NCBI RefSeq assembly: GCF_031457275.1
Contig: NZ_JAVDWH010000001.1
Coordinates: forward strand, 868,001-932,000
Source: Aeromicrobium panaciterrae
GTDB taxonomy: Bacteria > Actinomycetota > Actinomycetes > Propionibacteriales > Nocardioidaceae
Length of the DNA: 64,000 nt
Reading direction: 5' to 3'
Shown here: positions 26,770 to 35,495 of the stretch, one piece after another
Numbering within the stretch: the stretch's first letter is position 1
Layout of the letters: each line of letters begins with the position of its first letter
Notes under the pieces: model-generated
Seen by the model: the letters and a program-made list of their open reading frames with translations, nothing else
What the model was told of the DNA's origin: nothing
Databases searched by the model: none
Program-made: the position numbers and the translations under genes

Positions 26770-28410
26770 ATGTCCCCAGAGGAGACCGAAGGTGGGTCGG
26801 AGCAGAACATGCTTCCGTTGGACCCTCTTCCCCCTCATGAGGTAGAGCCGGAAGAGGACGAGCCGAACGACATCGAGCGCACCGAGCAGGTGTCCACATA
26901 CGTACCTCCGGCAGACGTGCCCATCCCCGATGAGCCGCCGCCCGATGAGGAACCTCCGCCCGAGGAAACCGCCGAGGCTGTTGTTGAAGAGGTAGGGCCG
27001 GAACCAGAGCCAGAACCAGAGCCCGAACCCGAACCGACCCCGACGTTGGGTGGCCCGCCTCCGACGGCTGCCGACCTCGCTCGCAGTGGTGGGGCGCCAG
27101 TCGAGCCAGAGCCCGAGGACCCGGAGCCGGCTGCACCGTCAAATCGTGTCGACACCGGACGAGCCCGACCAGCCAGTATCAAAGAGGGATTGCTGACCGT
27201 CGAGGAGCATCTCGAGAAGGTCCTGCGTGGCATCGGTCCGTTGGGCGCGTACGACCAGCCGCTCGTTGAGTCGCTGGGTCTTCCGCTGCTCGAAGGCTTC
27301 GTCAGTCCATCTGACCTGCCGCGCTTCGACAACTCCGCGACAGACGGTTACGCCGTACGAGCTGAGGACGTCATCGGCGCGAGTCGCGAGAACCCCATCG
27401 TGCTTCCGGTCGTCGGTGAGATCGCTGCAGGATCGGCCAAGCCCTTCGCCATCAGCGCTGGAACCGCGGTCAAGATCATGACCGGTGCGCCTATCCCTCG
27501 CGGTGCCGATGCAGTCATCCCGTACGAGCAGACCGACCACGGCAACGCCCGGGTCGAGATCCTTGCGTCGACCACTCCGGGTGCGTTCATCCGTCGCCAA
27601 GGCAGTGACGTCAAGACTGGCGATCGGGTACTCGAAGAGGGTGCCGTCCTCGGACCGCGCGAGATCGGCCTGCTGGCCGCGCTCGGCTCACCGCGGGTCA
27701 AGGCCCGTCCTCGTCCTCGTGTCGTCGTCATCTCGACTGGCAGCGAGCTTCGCGAACCTGGCACTCATCTCGACTACGACTCGATCAACGATGGCAACAG
27801 CTACATGCTCGCCGCGGCCGTGCGCGCGGCTGGCGCGATTTGCTACCGAGTCGGCGCGGTTGACGACAACCCCAAGGCGTTCCGCCGGGTTTTGTCTGAG
27901 CAACTCGTACGCGCTGACCTCGTCGTGACCAGCGGCGGCATCGGCAAGGGCGAGCACGACGTCGTACGGGAGACCTTGTCCGCTCTCGGCACGGTCGACT
28001 TCGTTGATGTCGCAATGCAGCCGGGCATGCCGCAAGGCTTCGGTCGCGTCTTCGACGAGCAGACCCCGATCATCACGCTGCCTGGCAACTCGGTCTCGGC
28101 GTACGTCTCGTTCGAGGTGTTCGTCCTCCCGGCAATCCGCCGGATGATGGGCCGCACGCCCTACCGGCGCCCGATGGTGCACGCAGTTCTGGCGTCTGAT
28201 CTGCAATCACCTCCGGGCGTGCGCCAGTACGTACGTGGCGTTTTCGAGGTCACTCACCGCGGTGCGAAGGTCACACCGATCGCGGGTGACGGCTCGCATT
28301 TGGCAGGATCGTTGGCTCAGTCCAATGCGCTGATCATCGTCGGGGAGGACCAGACCGCCCTCAACCTTGGCGACACGGTCCGCACTCTCGTTCTGGATCG
28401 GCCCTACTAG
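26770..28410 (+). CDS. glp: Gephyrin-like MoeA paralogue (Glp) with acidic Pro/Glu N-terminus
   Basis: 546 residues. Residues about 140-546 are a complete MoeA/gephyrin-E fold (RFDNSATDGYAV, TGAPIPRGADAVIPYEQ, SGGIGKGEHDVV, LPGNSVSAYVSFEVF). Residues 1 to about 135 are a disordered, acidic Pro/Glu extension with an EP dipeptide repeat. MoeA inserts molybdate into molybdopterin, but no other Mo-cofactor gene is near; the order UDPGP-moeA-acetyltransferase-membrane protein instead matches the Corynebacterium Glp-GlpR locus, where this protein acts at the divisome with FtsZ. The -10-like TAGGCT overlaps the preceding stop codon. Confidence 0.82.
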   Translation: MSPEETEGGSEQNMLPLDPLPPHEVEPEEDEPNDIERTEQVSTYVPPADVPIPDEPPPDEEPPPEETAEAVVEEVGPEPEPEPEPEPEPTPTLGGPPPTAADLARSGGAPVEPEPEDPEPAAPSNRVDTGRARPASIKEGLLTVEEHLEKVLRGIGPLGAYDQPLVESLGLPLLEGFVSPSDLPRFDNSATDGYAVRAEDVIGASRENPIVLPVVGEIAAGSAKPFAISAGTAVKIMTGAPIPRGADAVIPYEQTDHGNARVEILASTTPGAFIRRQGSDVKTGDRVLEEGAVLGPREIGLLAALGSPRVKARPRPRVVVISTGSELREPGTHLDYDSINDGNSYMLAAAVRAAGAICYRVGAVDDNPKAFRRVLSEQLVRADLVVTSGGIGKGEHDVVRETLSALGTVDFVDVAMQPGMPQGFGRVFDEQTPIITLPGNSVSAYVSFEVFVLPAIRRMMGRTPYRRPMVHAVLASDLQSPPGVRQYVRGVFEVTHRGAKVTPIAGDGSHLAGSLAQSNALIIVGEDQTALNLGDTVRTLVLDRPY

Positions 28411-28411
28411 C

Positions 28412-29011
28412 TTGAGTCCGGGTTGGCCGGTTGTTCTGCGGCACGGTGCTGTCGGGGTGCGGCCGCTTCGTCGCCGGGACGCTCGTACCTGGGCAAAGTT
28501 GCGTGCCGAAAACGTTGATTGGCTCGGACCGTGGGAGGCGACGCTCCCGCGCGAAGCTGGGCCGGCCGCGACCTCGTACGCCGGAATGATTGGCACTTTG
28601 CGCCGCCGGGCACGCCAGGGTTACGCGATGCCGTTCGCCGTCACCTGGAACGACGAAATGGTCGGCCTGCTGACCGTCAACGGCATCACCTGGGGGTCCG
28701 CTCGCTGGGCCAGCATGGGTTACTGGGTTGCCAAGTCACATGCGGGCAGATCGATTACGCCGACCGCCGTCGCGCTGGTGACGGACCATCTGCTGACCAC
28801 AACGGGTTTGCATCGAGTGGAGATCGCGATCCGTCCGGAGAACGCTGCCAGCCTGCGGATCGTCGAAAAACTCGGCTTCACCGAGATCGGGCTGGCCCCG
28901 AGATTTCTGCACATTTCCGGAGCCTGGCGCGATCATCGGGTCTTCCAGGTGCTGGCCGAGGACGCCCAAGACGGCGTACTTTCTCGCCTTGGACCCACTC
29001 CGCCCGACTAG
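28412..29011 (+). CDS. rimJ: GNAT N-acetyltransferase, RimJ-like
   Basis: 199 residues from the TTG at 28412, one base after the preceding stop; GTG starts further in are possible. The acetyl-CoA-binding GNAT core is visible from VRPLRRRDARTWAKLR through MGYWVAKSHAGRSITPTAV to HRVEIAIRPENAASLRIVEKLGF. Probably acetylates protein N-termini or small amines. Cotranscribed with glp; the same gene (Rv0995) sits between moeA1 and Rv0996 in M. tuberculosis. Confidence 0.85.
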   Translation: MSPGWPVVLRHGAVGVRPLRRRDARTWAKLRAENVDWLGPWEATLPREAGPAATSYAGMIGTLRRRARQGYAMPFAVTWNDEMVGLLTVNGITWGSARWASMGYWVAKSHAGRSITPTAVALVTDHLLTTTGLHRVEIAIRPENAASLRIVEKLGFTEIGLAPRFLHISGAWRDHRVFQVLAEDAQDGVLSRLGPTPPD

Positions 29012-29043
29012 ACGAGTGATTCCGGGGGAAGTTGCCTGACTCG

Positions 29044-29070
29044 CGCCGCCCCGCATCCCGCCCGGCGGCG
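29044..29070 (+). terminator. Possible terminator hairpin after the acetyltransferase gene
   Basis: CGCCGCC (29044-29050) can pair with GGCGGCG (29064-29070), leaving a 13-nt loop, followed by TTAT. No long U-tract, so termination would be weak. The rest of 29012-29260 shows no gene; it carries the leader/promoter of glpR. Confidence 0.35.
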
Positions 29071-29260
29071 TTATCGTCGGTCGTCGCACAACCCCGGTGC
29101 GCCTCCCTCCTCTGCCTTGCCTGATCGGGCGCGGATACGCCGCTCGCTTAACCGGCACCCCCCGGAATCACCCGTCTGTCACACCAGTCACACAAGTTCT
29201 CAGCCGACACACGGCCACGGCTGCCCCGTTCGGGAGCGCTCACGGCATACCGTTTTGCAC

Positions 29261-30043
29261 GTGGGTTCAAGCAGTGGGCTGATCATCGCGTTCGTCGTCG
29301 CCGTGTGGGCGGCGTACTTCGTGCCGCTCGCGCTGCGCCGTTACGACGAAGCCACCAAGAACGCCTCGGTTGAGTCCTCTGGATTCCTGAGCCGCGTCAT
29401 CAATCGCCCCAAAGAAGCCGCAGAGCCTGAGCTCAAAGTGAGCGAGCCGGTCATCAAGGCCGCCGTGGAGGCGCCTACCGCCCCCAAGATCTCGAGCAAA
29501 GCCGCTCGTGTCGCGGCTGCTCGCCGTCGTCGCACGCTGCTGACTTTGCTCGCGCTTGCCGCCATCGTCGGTGCTGTCGCAGGTGTTGGTGTCATCCCGA
29601 TCTATTCGATCGCTGCCCCCGCTGCGCTGATCGTTGCGTGGCTCGTGGCGTGCCGTCTACAGGTTCGTACCGAGCTGGGCATCAGCCGCTCAGCTCGTCA
29701 GGCCGTGATGGAGTCCGAGGACACGATCACCGTCTCGGGCCAGTTCGAGGACATCAACCCGGGTCGCAAGCACGTGATGGAAGATGTCCCGCTCGAGACC
29801 GATGCGTTGGACGATCAGATTGTGATCGCCGTTCCAAGCGTGTCGACGACCGGCGAAGCGCTATGGGATCCGCTCCCTGTCACCCTTCCGACGTACGTCA
29901 CGAAGCCTCGCGCCGGACGCACGGTTCGCACGATCGACTTCGGCGCAGCAGGCGCCTGGACGTCAGGTCACATCGAGGGCGAGGACGTTGAGATGCCCGG
30001 CCGCGAAGGTGCTGACGAAGAACGTCGCGCCGTCGGTCACTGA
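29261..30043 (+). CDS. glpR: GlpR/SepX-like membrane protein of the divisome
   Basis: 260 residues from the GTG at 29261, which lies seven bases after TACCGT. An N-terminal helix (GLIIAFVVAVWAAYFVPLAL), a basic linker, a two-helix hairpin (about residues 93-128) and a soluble C-terminal region. Layout and locus match Corynebacterium GlpR, the membrane receptor of Glp, and Streptomyces SepX, both needed for proper septum formation. Identity rests on synteny and topology more than on a sharp motif. Confidence 0.7.
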   Translation: MGSSSGLIIAFVVAVWAAYFVPLALRRYDEATKNASVESSGFLSRVINRPKEAAEPELKVSEPVIKAAVEAPTAPKISSKAARVAAARRRRTLLTLLALAAIVGAVAGVGVIPIYSIAAPAALIVAWLVACRLQVRTELGISRSARQAVMESEDTITVSGQFEDINPGRKHVMEDVPLETDALDDQIVIAVPSVSTTGEALWDPLPVTLPTYVTKPRAGRTVRTIDFGAAGAWTSGHIEGEDVEMPGREGADEERRAVGH

Positions 30044-30085
30044 CCGCTGCTTCGTCCGGCGCCGGTGCTAAAGTTGCCCGCCGTA

Positions 30086-30161
30086 GGGGCATTGGCGCAG
30101 TTGGTAGCGCGCTTCGTTCGCATCGAAGAGGTCAGGAGTTCGAATCTCCTATGCTCCACCA
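30086..30161 (+). tRNA. tRNA-Ala (CGC)
   Basis: Full cloverleaf: acceptor GGGGCAT/ATGCTCC, anticodon stem CTTCG/CGAAG with loop TTCGCAT (anticodon CGC, reads GCG), T arm AGTTCGAAT, discriminator A and encoded CCA. TAAAGT at 30069-30074 is a good -10 about 12 bases upstream. The following 30162-30430 shows no convincing gene. Confidence 0.97.
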
Positions 30162-30430
30162 ATCAAAAGGCCCCGCTGTGTCGTATCCGTCGGCGTGGAG
30201 CGGTATTGTGTGACTTACCAGCGGCTGAGCCGCCTGCACCTCGTGTCTACGAGGTCACGATGTCGAACATCGGGTGATCCACCGCAGGTCAGAGTCATGA
30301 CTCGATCAAGGTCAAGCTGATCGATGCTCGTCAGGCACTTCGGCGCCTCGAGCGCAAACGTCGTGATCCATTTCGGATCGTGACAGAGCTCAGCAGTGCG
30401 CCCGGCATGGAGCCGGGCACAAGGAGGAAC

Positions 30431-32539
30431 GTGGCAACACCACGCCAGCGCAATGCAGGTCAAGGTCAGCGGCGAGCCCGCGGACCGCAGGACATCATGT
30501 CCGTCCTCGCCCGCGCCGTACGTGAGGTCGAAGCCGGTGCGCAGACCGGTCGCGTTTCGCCGACCCTTCGCACCAAGTTCCAAGCCGTAGCGCTCTTGGC
30601 GCGCGAAGAGCGTTCCCGCGTACGCGGCGACGCCACGATCAGTGAGTCCCAGCGCGCAGAGCTGCTGAAGCGCCTCGACGGGATCGGCACGATCCTGGCC
30701 AGGACCGCGGCCAGCGACACCTCGTTGATGTCGCTCCTCGGCGAGAACGCTGTCATCTCCGACGGTGCCAAGGAGCTCAAGCGCAAGATGATGAGCGCCA
30801 CCGGCGCCGAGCTCGAGGAGGAGCCGGAGGTTGTCGCTGAACCCACGCCGACGTCCCGCGCTGCCGAACGCCAAGTTGTCCCGAAGTCAGTGATCACCCG
30901 ACAGCTTGCCAACCCGTTCGTGGTGCCTGACTTCTCGGCCGCCGAGTCACAGAAGGTCCAAGCCCGCCGACTCGGTACGTGGGAGCTGCTCCAGCCGCTG
31001 CTCAACGCTTTCGAGCGCGCCGCAGGCGGAGCGTCGGCCTGCATGGACCTTCCGGATCCCTACGTGGACTCCAACTACGTCCCCGCGGGTCTCGAGCTCA
31101 TGCGCCACCAGTCGCAGCTGGTCGATGCCGCATCCGACGGTCACCGTACGTTCCTGCTCGCCGACGAGCCCGGCCTCGGCAAGACTGCTCAGGCGCTGCT
31201 CGCAGCCCAGGCTGCCAAGGCCTACCCACTGCTCGTCGTTGTGCCCAACGTCGTCAAGACCAACTGGGCCCGCGAGGCCGAGACCTGGACGCCTCGCCAC
31301 AAGGCGACCGTGATCCACGGCGACGGCGACAACATCGACGGCTTCGCTGACATCGTCATCGTCAACTACGAGGTGCTCGACCGTCACGTGGGCTGGCTGG
31401 GCGACCTCGGGTTCCGCGGGATGGTGCTTGACGAAGCGCACTTCATCAAGAACAAGTCCTCGCAGCGTTCCCAGCACGTGCTCGAGCTTTCCGACCGCAT
31501 CCGCTCCCGCACAGCCCGCCCGCTGCTGATGGCGCTGACCGGTACACCGCTGATCAACGACATCGACGACTTCCTGGCCATCTGGGAGTACCTCGGCTGG
31601 ATCGACAGCAAGAAGCCGCGTGCCGAGTTGATGCATGCTCTGGAGGAGACCGGTCTGACTCCGGTCGATCCTGGGTTCTACCCAGCCGCCCGCAACGCCG
31701 TGATCGACCTCGGCATCGTTCGCCGTCGCAAGATCGACGTCGCCGCCGACATTCCCGCCCGCCGCATCGCCGACATACCGGTTGAGCTGGACGACGAGGC
31801 CGGGCGCTCGATCAAGGAAGCCGAGCGCCAGCTCGCCAAGCGCATGGTTGCTCGCTACGAAAGCGCGCTGGCCACTCGCAAGGAAGGCATCACGGTCGAG
31901 GGCATCGATCACGAGCTCGTACGCCGTGTTGCCACCTGGGAGCGCGAGGATTCGTCGAGCAAGACCGACGAGAACGTGTTCAGCATGATGCGACGCATCG
32001 GTCAGGCCAAGGCAGGGCTGGCTGCCGACTACACGGCGCAGCTCGCGCACAGCGTTGGCAAGGTCGTCTTCTTCGCCAAGCACATCGATGTCATGGACAC
32101 CGCCGAGGCGACCTTCGACAAGCGCGGCATCAAGTACATCTCGATCCGTGGCAACCAGGGCACTACGGCACGTCAGAAGGCCATCGACGCATTCACCAAC
32201 GATCCAGACGTCGCGATCGCCGTCTGCTCGCTGACTGCTGCGGGTGTCGGCCTCAACCTTCAGGCCGCCTCCAACGTCGTGCTCGCCGAGCTTTCGTGGA
32301 CAGATGCCGAGCAGACCCAGGCGATCGACCGCGTACACCGCATCGGCCAGGCCGAGCCCGTCACGGCGTGGCGCATCATTGCCTCGCAGACGCTCGATCC
32401 CAAGATCGCCGAGCTCATCGACAGCAAGGCCGGACTCGCGGCTCGCGCGCTCGATGGTTCGGACGAGGAGCTCTCGGACTCGACCGACCTGCAGCTTGAG
32501 GCACTCGTTGCCCTGCTGACCGAAGCACTGTCAGCCTGA
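30431..32539 (+). CDS. SNF2-family DEAD/DEAH helicase
   Basis: 702 residues from GTG 30431, preceded by AAGGAGGAAC. The first 200 residues are a basic/acidic region without recognised domain. The SNF2 ATPase follows: Walker A LADEPGLGKTAQALL (Lys251), Walker B LDEAHFIKN, LTGTPLIND, and the C-terminal helicase half with GVGLNLQAASNVVLAE and DRVHRIGQAEPV. Such proteins translocate on double-stranded DNA and remodel protein-DNA complexes. No nuclease, methylase or other defence gene is adjacent, so a phage-defence role is not supported. Confidence 0.88.
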   Translation: MATPRQRNAGQGQRRARGPQDIMSVLARAVREVEAGAQTGRVSPTLRTKFQAVALLAREERSRVRGDATISESQRAELLKRLDGIGTILARTAASDTSLMSLLGENAVISDGAKELKRKMMSATGAELEEEPEVVAEPTPTSRAAERQVVPKSVITRQLANPFVVPDFSAAESQKVQARRLGTWELLQPLLNAFERAAGGASACMDLPDPYVDSNYVPAGLELMRHQSQLVDAASDGHRTFLLADEPGLGKTAQALLAAQAAKAYPLLVVVPNVVKTNWAREAETWTPRHKATVIHGDGDNIDGFADIVIVNYEVLDRHVGWLGDLGFRGMVLDEAHFIKNKSSQRSQHVLELSDRIRSRTARPLLMALTGTPLINDIDDFLAIWEYLGWIDSKKPRAELMHALEETGLTPVDPGFYPAARNAVIDLGIVRRRKIDVAADIPARRIADIPVELDDEAGRSIKEAERQLAKRMVARYESALATRKEGITVEGIDHELVRRVATWEREDSSSKTDENVFSMMRRIGQAKAGLAADYTAQLAHSVGKVVFFAKHIDVMDTAEATFDKRGIKYISIRGNQGTTARQKAIDAFTNDPDVAIAVCSLTAAGVGLNLQAASNVVLAELSWTDAEQTQAIDRVHRIGQAEPVTAWRIIASQTLDPKIAELIDSKAGLAARALDGSDEELSDSTDLQLEALVALLTEALSA

Positions 32540-32570
32540 GACGATCGCGATGCCGGCGACATACTCAAGC

Positions 32571-33017
32571 ATGAGAGCTCGCTGGCTCGTTCCGCTGATC
32601 TTCCTTGCGCCGTTGCTTGTGCCGGCGCCTGCGTCAGCGCTCAGCTGCGTGCCGTTCTCCGAGCAGAAGCCCTATTCCAGTTTCGCTGGGACGATCGTCC
32701 AGCAGCGTGGTGACGCCTACCTGTTCGTTGTCCGCGAGGTGTGGAGCGGTCCAGACCTCGACGCGCGTACGTGGATTGCCTTCGACGAGCTTTGGTACGA
32801 ACCAGTGCCAGCGGTCGGCGAAGCGTGGGTGATCTACGCGGATGAGTCGTTGCGCGCCAACACCTGCACCGCCACCCCTGACCGCGATGGTGCCGACGAG
32901 CTTCGCCCGGACAAGGTCAGGAAGCCGAAACCACCGACGTGGTGGAGCGAGATCCGTACGGGGCTTATGAGCGTCTGGACGCTGGTGCCCGAGCCGGTCA
33001 TCGACGAGACTGGCTGA
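32571..33017 (+). CDS. Secreted NTR/TIMP-like small protein
   Basis: 148 residues from ATG 32571. A Sec signal peptide (WLVPLIFLAPLLVPAPASA) is cleaved just before LSC. The mature part resembles netrin/TIMP-like OB-fold proteins: cysteine near the new N-terminus, FAGTIV, YLFVVREVWSGPD, VGEAWVIYAD and a second cysteine in ANTCTAT. The region after about residue 115 is Pro/Trp-rich and may be a second membrane segment. Function unknown; the fold is a pattern-level guess. Confidence 0.5.
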   Translation: MRARWLVPLIFLAPLLVPAPASALSCVPFSEQKPYSSFAGTIVQQRGDAYLFVVREVWSGPDLDARTWIAFDELWYEPVPAVGEAWVIYADESLRANTCTATPDRDGADELRPDKVRKPKPPTWWSEIRTGLMSVWTLVPEPVIDETG

Positions 33018-33036
33018 ACTGACTCGAGGAGACGAC

Positions 33037-33450
33037 ATGGCCACCAAGCTCAACCCCTACATCAGTTTCCGCGACAACGCGAAGGAAGCCGCCGAGTTCT
33101 ACCATTCGGTCTTCGGTGGCGAGTTGGAGATCAACACGTTCGGCGATACCCCCGGCATGGCCGACACGAGCGAAGCCGAGCTCGTCATGCACGCCTCGAT
33201 CGTCACGCCGGGTGGACTCACGCTGTTCCTCGCCGACACCCCGGAGCACGTGGAGCAGAGCCCCGGCGGCGGCAACATCCAGATCTCGCTCAGCGGTGAC
33301 GACGAGGCAGAGCTGCGCGGCTACTTCGATGGCCTGTCTGCCGGTGGCACACCGGGTGTGCCGCTGGAGAAGGTGCCTTGGGGCGACACCTTCGGGATGT
33401 TCACCGACAAGTTCGGCATCGCCTGGATGGTCAACATCCTCGGTTCCTGA
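33037..33450 (+). CDS. VOC (glyoxalase-like, PhnB-type) protein
   Basis: 137 residues preceded by GAGGAGACGAC. NPYISFRDNAKEAAEFYHSVFGG at the start and WGDTFGMFTDKFGIAWMVN at the end are the PhnB/YcbC-like VOC pattern. Metal ligands are not obvious. Members include lactoylglutathione-lyase relatives and antibiotic-resistance proteins; no substrate can be assigned. Confidence 0.8.
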   Translation: MATKLNPYISFRDNAKEAAEFYHSVFGGELEINTFGDTPGMADTSEAELVMHASIVTPGGLTLFLADTPEHVEQSPGGGNIQISLSGDDEAELRGYFDGLSAGGTPGVPLEKVPWGDTFGMFTDKFGIAWMVNILGS

Positions 33451-33481
33451 ATTGTCGCCTCGGCGTCGTACGCTCGCCGAC

Positions 33482-33826
33482 ATGGTGACAGTGGAGGATG
33501 TGCGTCAGCTCGCCGAAACGCTGCCACGCGCGTACGAAGTGTTGGTGCGTGACCGGATCAAGTTCCGCGTGGGCAGCTTGGTGTTTGTAGCGTTCTCACG
33601 CGACGAGGAGTTCATGGGGTTCGGCTTCCCCAAGGAGGAACGGGCCGACCTCGTGGCCAACCGACCGGACACCTTCCTGATGCCGCACCCCAGCGACATG
33701 CGCTATCAGTGGGTGGCCGCCCGGATGGCCATGCTCGAGGTCGACGAGATGGAAGAGTTGGTCATCGATGCCTGGCGCATGTGCGTGCCCAAGTTCCTGG
33801 CGCGTGAATACCTAGAAGGTCGCTAG
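33482..33826 (+). CDS. MmcQ/YjbR family protein
   Basis: 114 residues. MVTVEDVRQLAETLPRAYE and the middle segment KFRVGSLVFVAFSRDEE, with the end VIDAWRMCVPK, follow the MmcQ/YjbR fold (double-wing DNA-binding-like). TACGCT lies seven bases before the ATG. Ends convergently on the DUF4349 gene with a shared CTAG. Function unknown. Confidence 0.75.
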   Translation: MVTVEDVRQLAETLPRAYEVLVRDRIKFRVGSLVFVAFSRDEEFMGFGFPKEERADLVANRPDTFLMPHPSDMRYQWVAARMAMLEVDEMEELVIDAWRMCVPKFLAREYLEGR

Positions 33827-34806
33827 TTCCACTCGCGGCGACGAGCGATGAGCCGGTAGGCGCCGTAGAGCACCACAGCGATTGCGGCCCAAGGGAGCAT
33901 GATCCCGACGAACTCGACGATGTTGTTGAGCGTCGAGACCAATGCGTTCCAGCCGTCGATCACCCCACCCTTGAAACCGCCGGGGGAGACGCTGTCGGCC
34001 TTGGCCTTCTCTGACAGCTCAATAGAGAGCGTCGACAGCTGCACCTGGTCGGCGATGGACGTCCGCTGCGCCGCCAGGCTCTCGAGCTGCTCCTGACGCT
34101 GGGTGAGTGCGCCTTCGGCCTTGATCAGCTCGCCGCTCGTCGTCGCGTCGGCCATGATCTTCTGGAGACGCTTGATCGACACCTTGAGTGCATCGATCCG
34201 GGCGTCGAGATCCTGGGCCTGAGACGTCACGTCCTGGTTCTGGAGCGACACATTGGTGACCGAGCCGTATGTCTTGAGCTTGGCGATCGTCGCCGTCACC
34301 TTGTTGCTCGGCACGCGGACCTCGAGATACGCGGCCTCGTAGTTGTCGTCGGAGCTCTCGCTTCGGGAGTCGACGCGACCACCGATCGAGTCGACATACG
34401 CGCTGACCTTCTGAGCGGATCCGCGCGGATCGCCGACTGTGACGCTGACCGAGCCCGTCACGATCACTTCGCGGTCTGCGTCGAGCAGGTATGAGTCGCG
34501 GCCAGCCTCAGGTGCCGCCTCATCTGTCAGCGCTCCCGCGGCTGAGTCGGGTGCCGCAGCCTTGGAGTCGCTTCCGCTGTCGCCGGCTTCGATCGAGGAT
34601 CGGGAGAGCGCGTCGTCGTTGCCGTCGTTCGGACCGTTGATGGCGTTGAGTCCGAAGGTGCCGAAGCCGACAACCAGCACGCTGGCGGCGGCGAGGCCGA
34701 CCACTCGGCGGGTACGAGTGCCACGGCGCTTGATGTCGCTGTCGACGGCATTCATGACAGTGGAGCGCATCGTCTCGATGCGGTCGTCAGTGAGCATGGC
34801 GTTCAT
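33823..34806 (-). CDS. DUF4349 membrane protein with possible anti-sigma N-terminus
   Basis: 327 residues. About 35 cytoplasmic residues (TDDRIETMRSTVMNAVDSDI), a transmembrane helix (VVGLAAASVLVVGFGTFGL), a low-complexity linker, a DUF4349 domain with a central coiled coil (about 110-290), and a C-terminal helix that may re-enter the membrane (IVEFVGIMLPWAAIAVVLYG). It starts 14 bp after the ECF sigma gene stops. That order and topology fit a membrane anti-sigma factor (inference), though no zinc-type anti-sigma motif is visible. Confidence 0.75.
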   Translation of the reverse strand: MNAMLTDDRIETMRSTVMNAVDSDIKRRGTRTRRVVGLAAASVLVVGFGTFGLNAINGPNDGNDDALSRSSIEAGDSGSDSKAAAPDSAAGALTDEAAPEAGRDSYLLDADREVIVTGSVSVTVGDPRGSAQKVSAYVDSIGGRVDSRSESSDDNYEAAYLEVRVPSNKVTATIAKLKTYGSVTNVSLQNQDVTSQAQDLDARIDALKVSIKRLQKIMADATTSGELIKAEGALTQRQEQLESLAAQRTSIADQVQLSTLSIELSEKAKADSVSPGGFKGGVIDGWNALVSTLNNIVEFVGIMLPWAAIAVVLYGAYRLIARRREWN

Positions 34807-34820
34807 TGCTGCCCTCTCAT

Positions 34821-35390
34821 TTAGATAGTCCTCATGGAGCGGAGGTCGGCACGGAGCCGGCTTCGAAGTCTGGAAAGTCGATTGCGTACGACGGCGTGGC
34901 TCACGCCGAGTTCGCGGGCTGCGAGTTCGTAGGTGTGATCGCCGACGACGCAGAGGTCGTACAGCTGGCGGTCGGTGGGCGAGAGAGCTGCGACGGCCTT
35001 GTCGATCTCGGCCCGTATCTGTGCACCTTCGACCTCGTCTTCGACGGACGATCCGTCGTCGACCATGTCCTGGTCGAGCTCGCTGTGGCGAGCCTTGAGG
35101 GCCCGCCGGCGGGCGTTGAGTGCTGTGAATCGTGCGGTGACCAGCAACCACGGCAGAGCGGACTCGTCGACCAGGTTGATGGCGCGGATCTTGTTCCAGG
35201 TTGTGATGAACACGTCCTGGGTGATGTCCTCGGCTTCGTCGGCGTCGCGTACGACCGAAAACGCCTGCCAATAGACCGGGCGCACGTGGCGGTCGTAGAG
35301 CTGTCCGAAGGCGGCACGATCGCCATCGGCGGCACGCGCCAACAGCTCCGCGTCGCCGTGCGGGGGTGCTTCTGTTGTCGGTGAGGCCAC
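34821..35390 (-). CDS. ECF-type RNA polymerase sigma factor
   Basis: 189 residues from the GTG at 35390 with GGAG six bases upstream. Region 2 (AAFGQLYDRHVRPVYWQAF followed by AEDITQDVFITTWNKI) and region 4 (LSPTDRQLYDLCVVGDHTY followed by ELGVSHAVVRNRLSRLRSRL) are complete; region 3 is absent as expected. Cotranscribed with the DUF4349 gene, its likely regulator. The divergent neighbour and the tad pilus genes are candidate targets (inference). Confidence 0.93.
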   Translation of the reverse strand: MASPTTEAPPHGDAELLARAADGDRAAFGQLYDRHVRPVYWQAFSVVRDADEAEDITQDVFITTWNKIRAINLVDESALPWLLVTARFTALNARRRALKARHSELDQDMVDDGSSVEDEVEGAQIRAEIDKAVAALSPTDRQLYDLCVVGDHTYELAARELGVSHAVVRNRLSRLRSRLRADLRSMRTI

Positions 35391-35495
35391 CGTCGGCTCC
35401 GATCTTCGCTCTGGTTCGGACGTCTATTCCACTTATGTCGAGACAACCACGAACGTCTCAGTAAAGTAGAAGAACGTGCGCGAGGAGGTGCAGGC

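Noticed and set aside
26998..27045. Tandem GAACCAGAGCC-like repeats as a possible CRISPR or microsatellite
   Set aside because: They encode the Glu-Pro dipeptide repeat of Glp in frame with synonymous variation; repeats are too short and have no spacers.
30947..32338. Minus-strand frame of 463 codons opposite the SNF2 helicase
   Set aside because: Helicase motifs on the plus strand are intact; antisense product has no motif.
30431..32539. SNF2 helicase as part of a phage-defence system such as DISARM
   Set aside because: No methylase, phospholipase-D-type or other defence gene adjacent; neighbours are housekeeping or metabolic.
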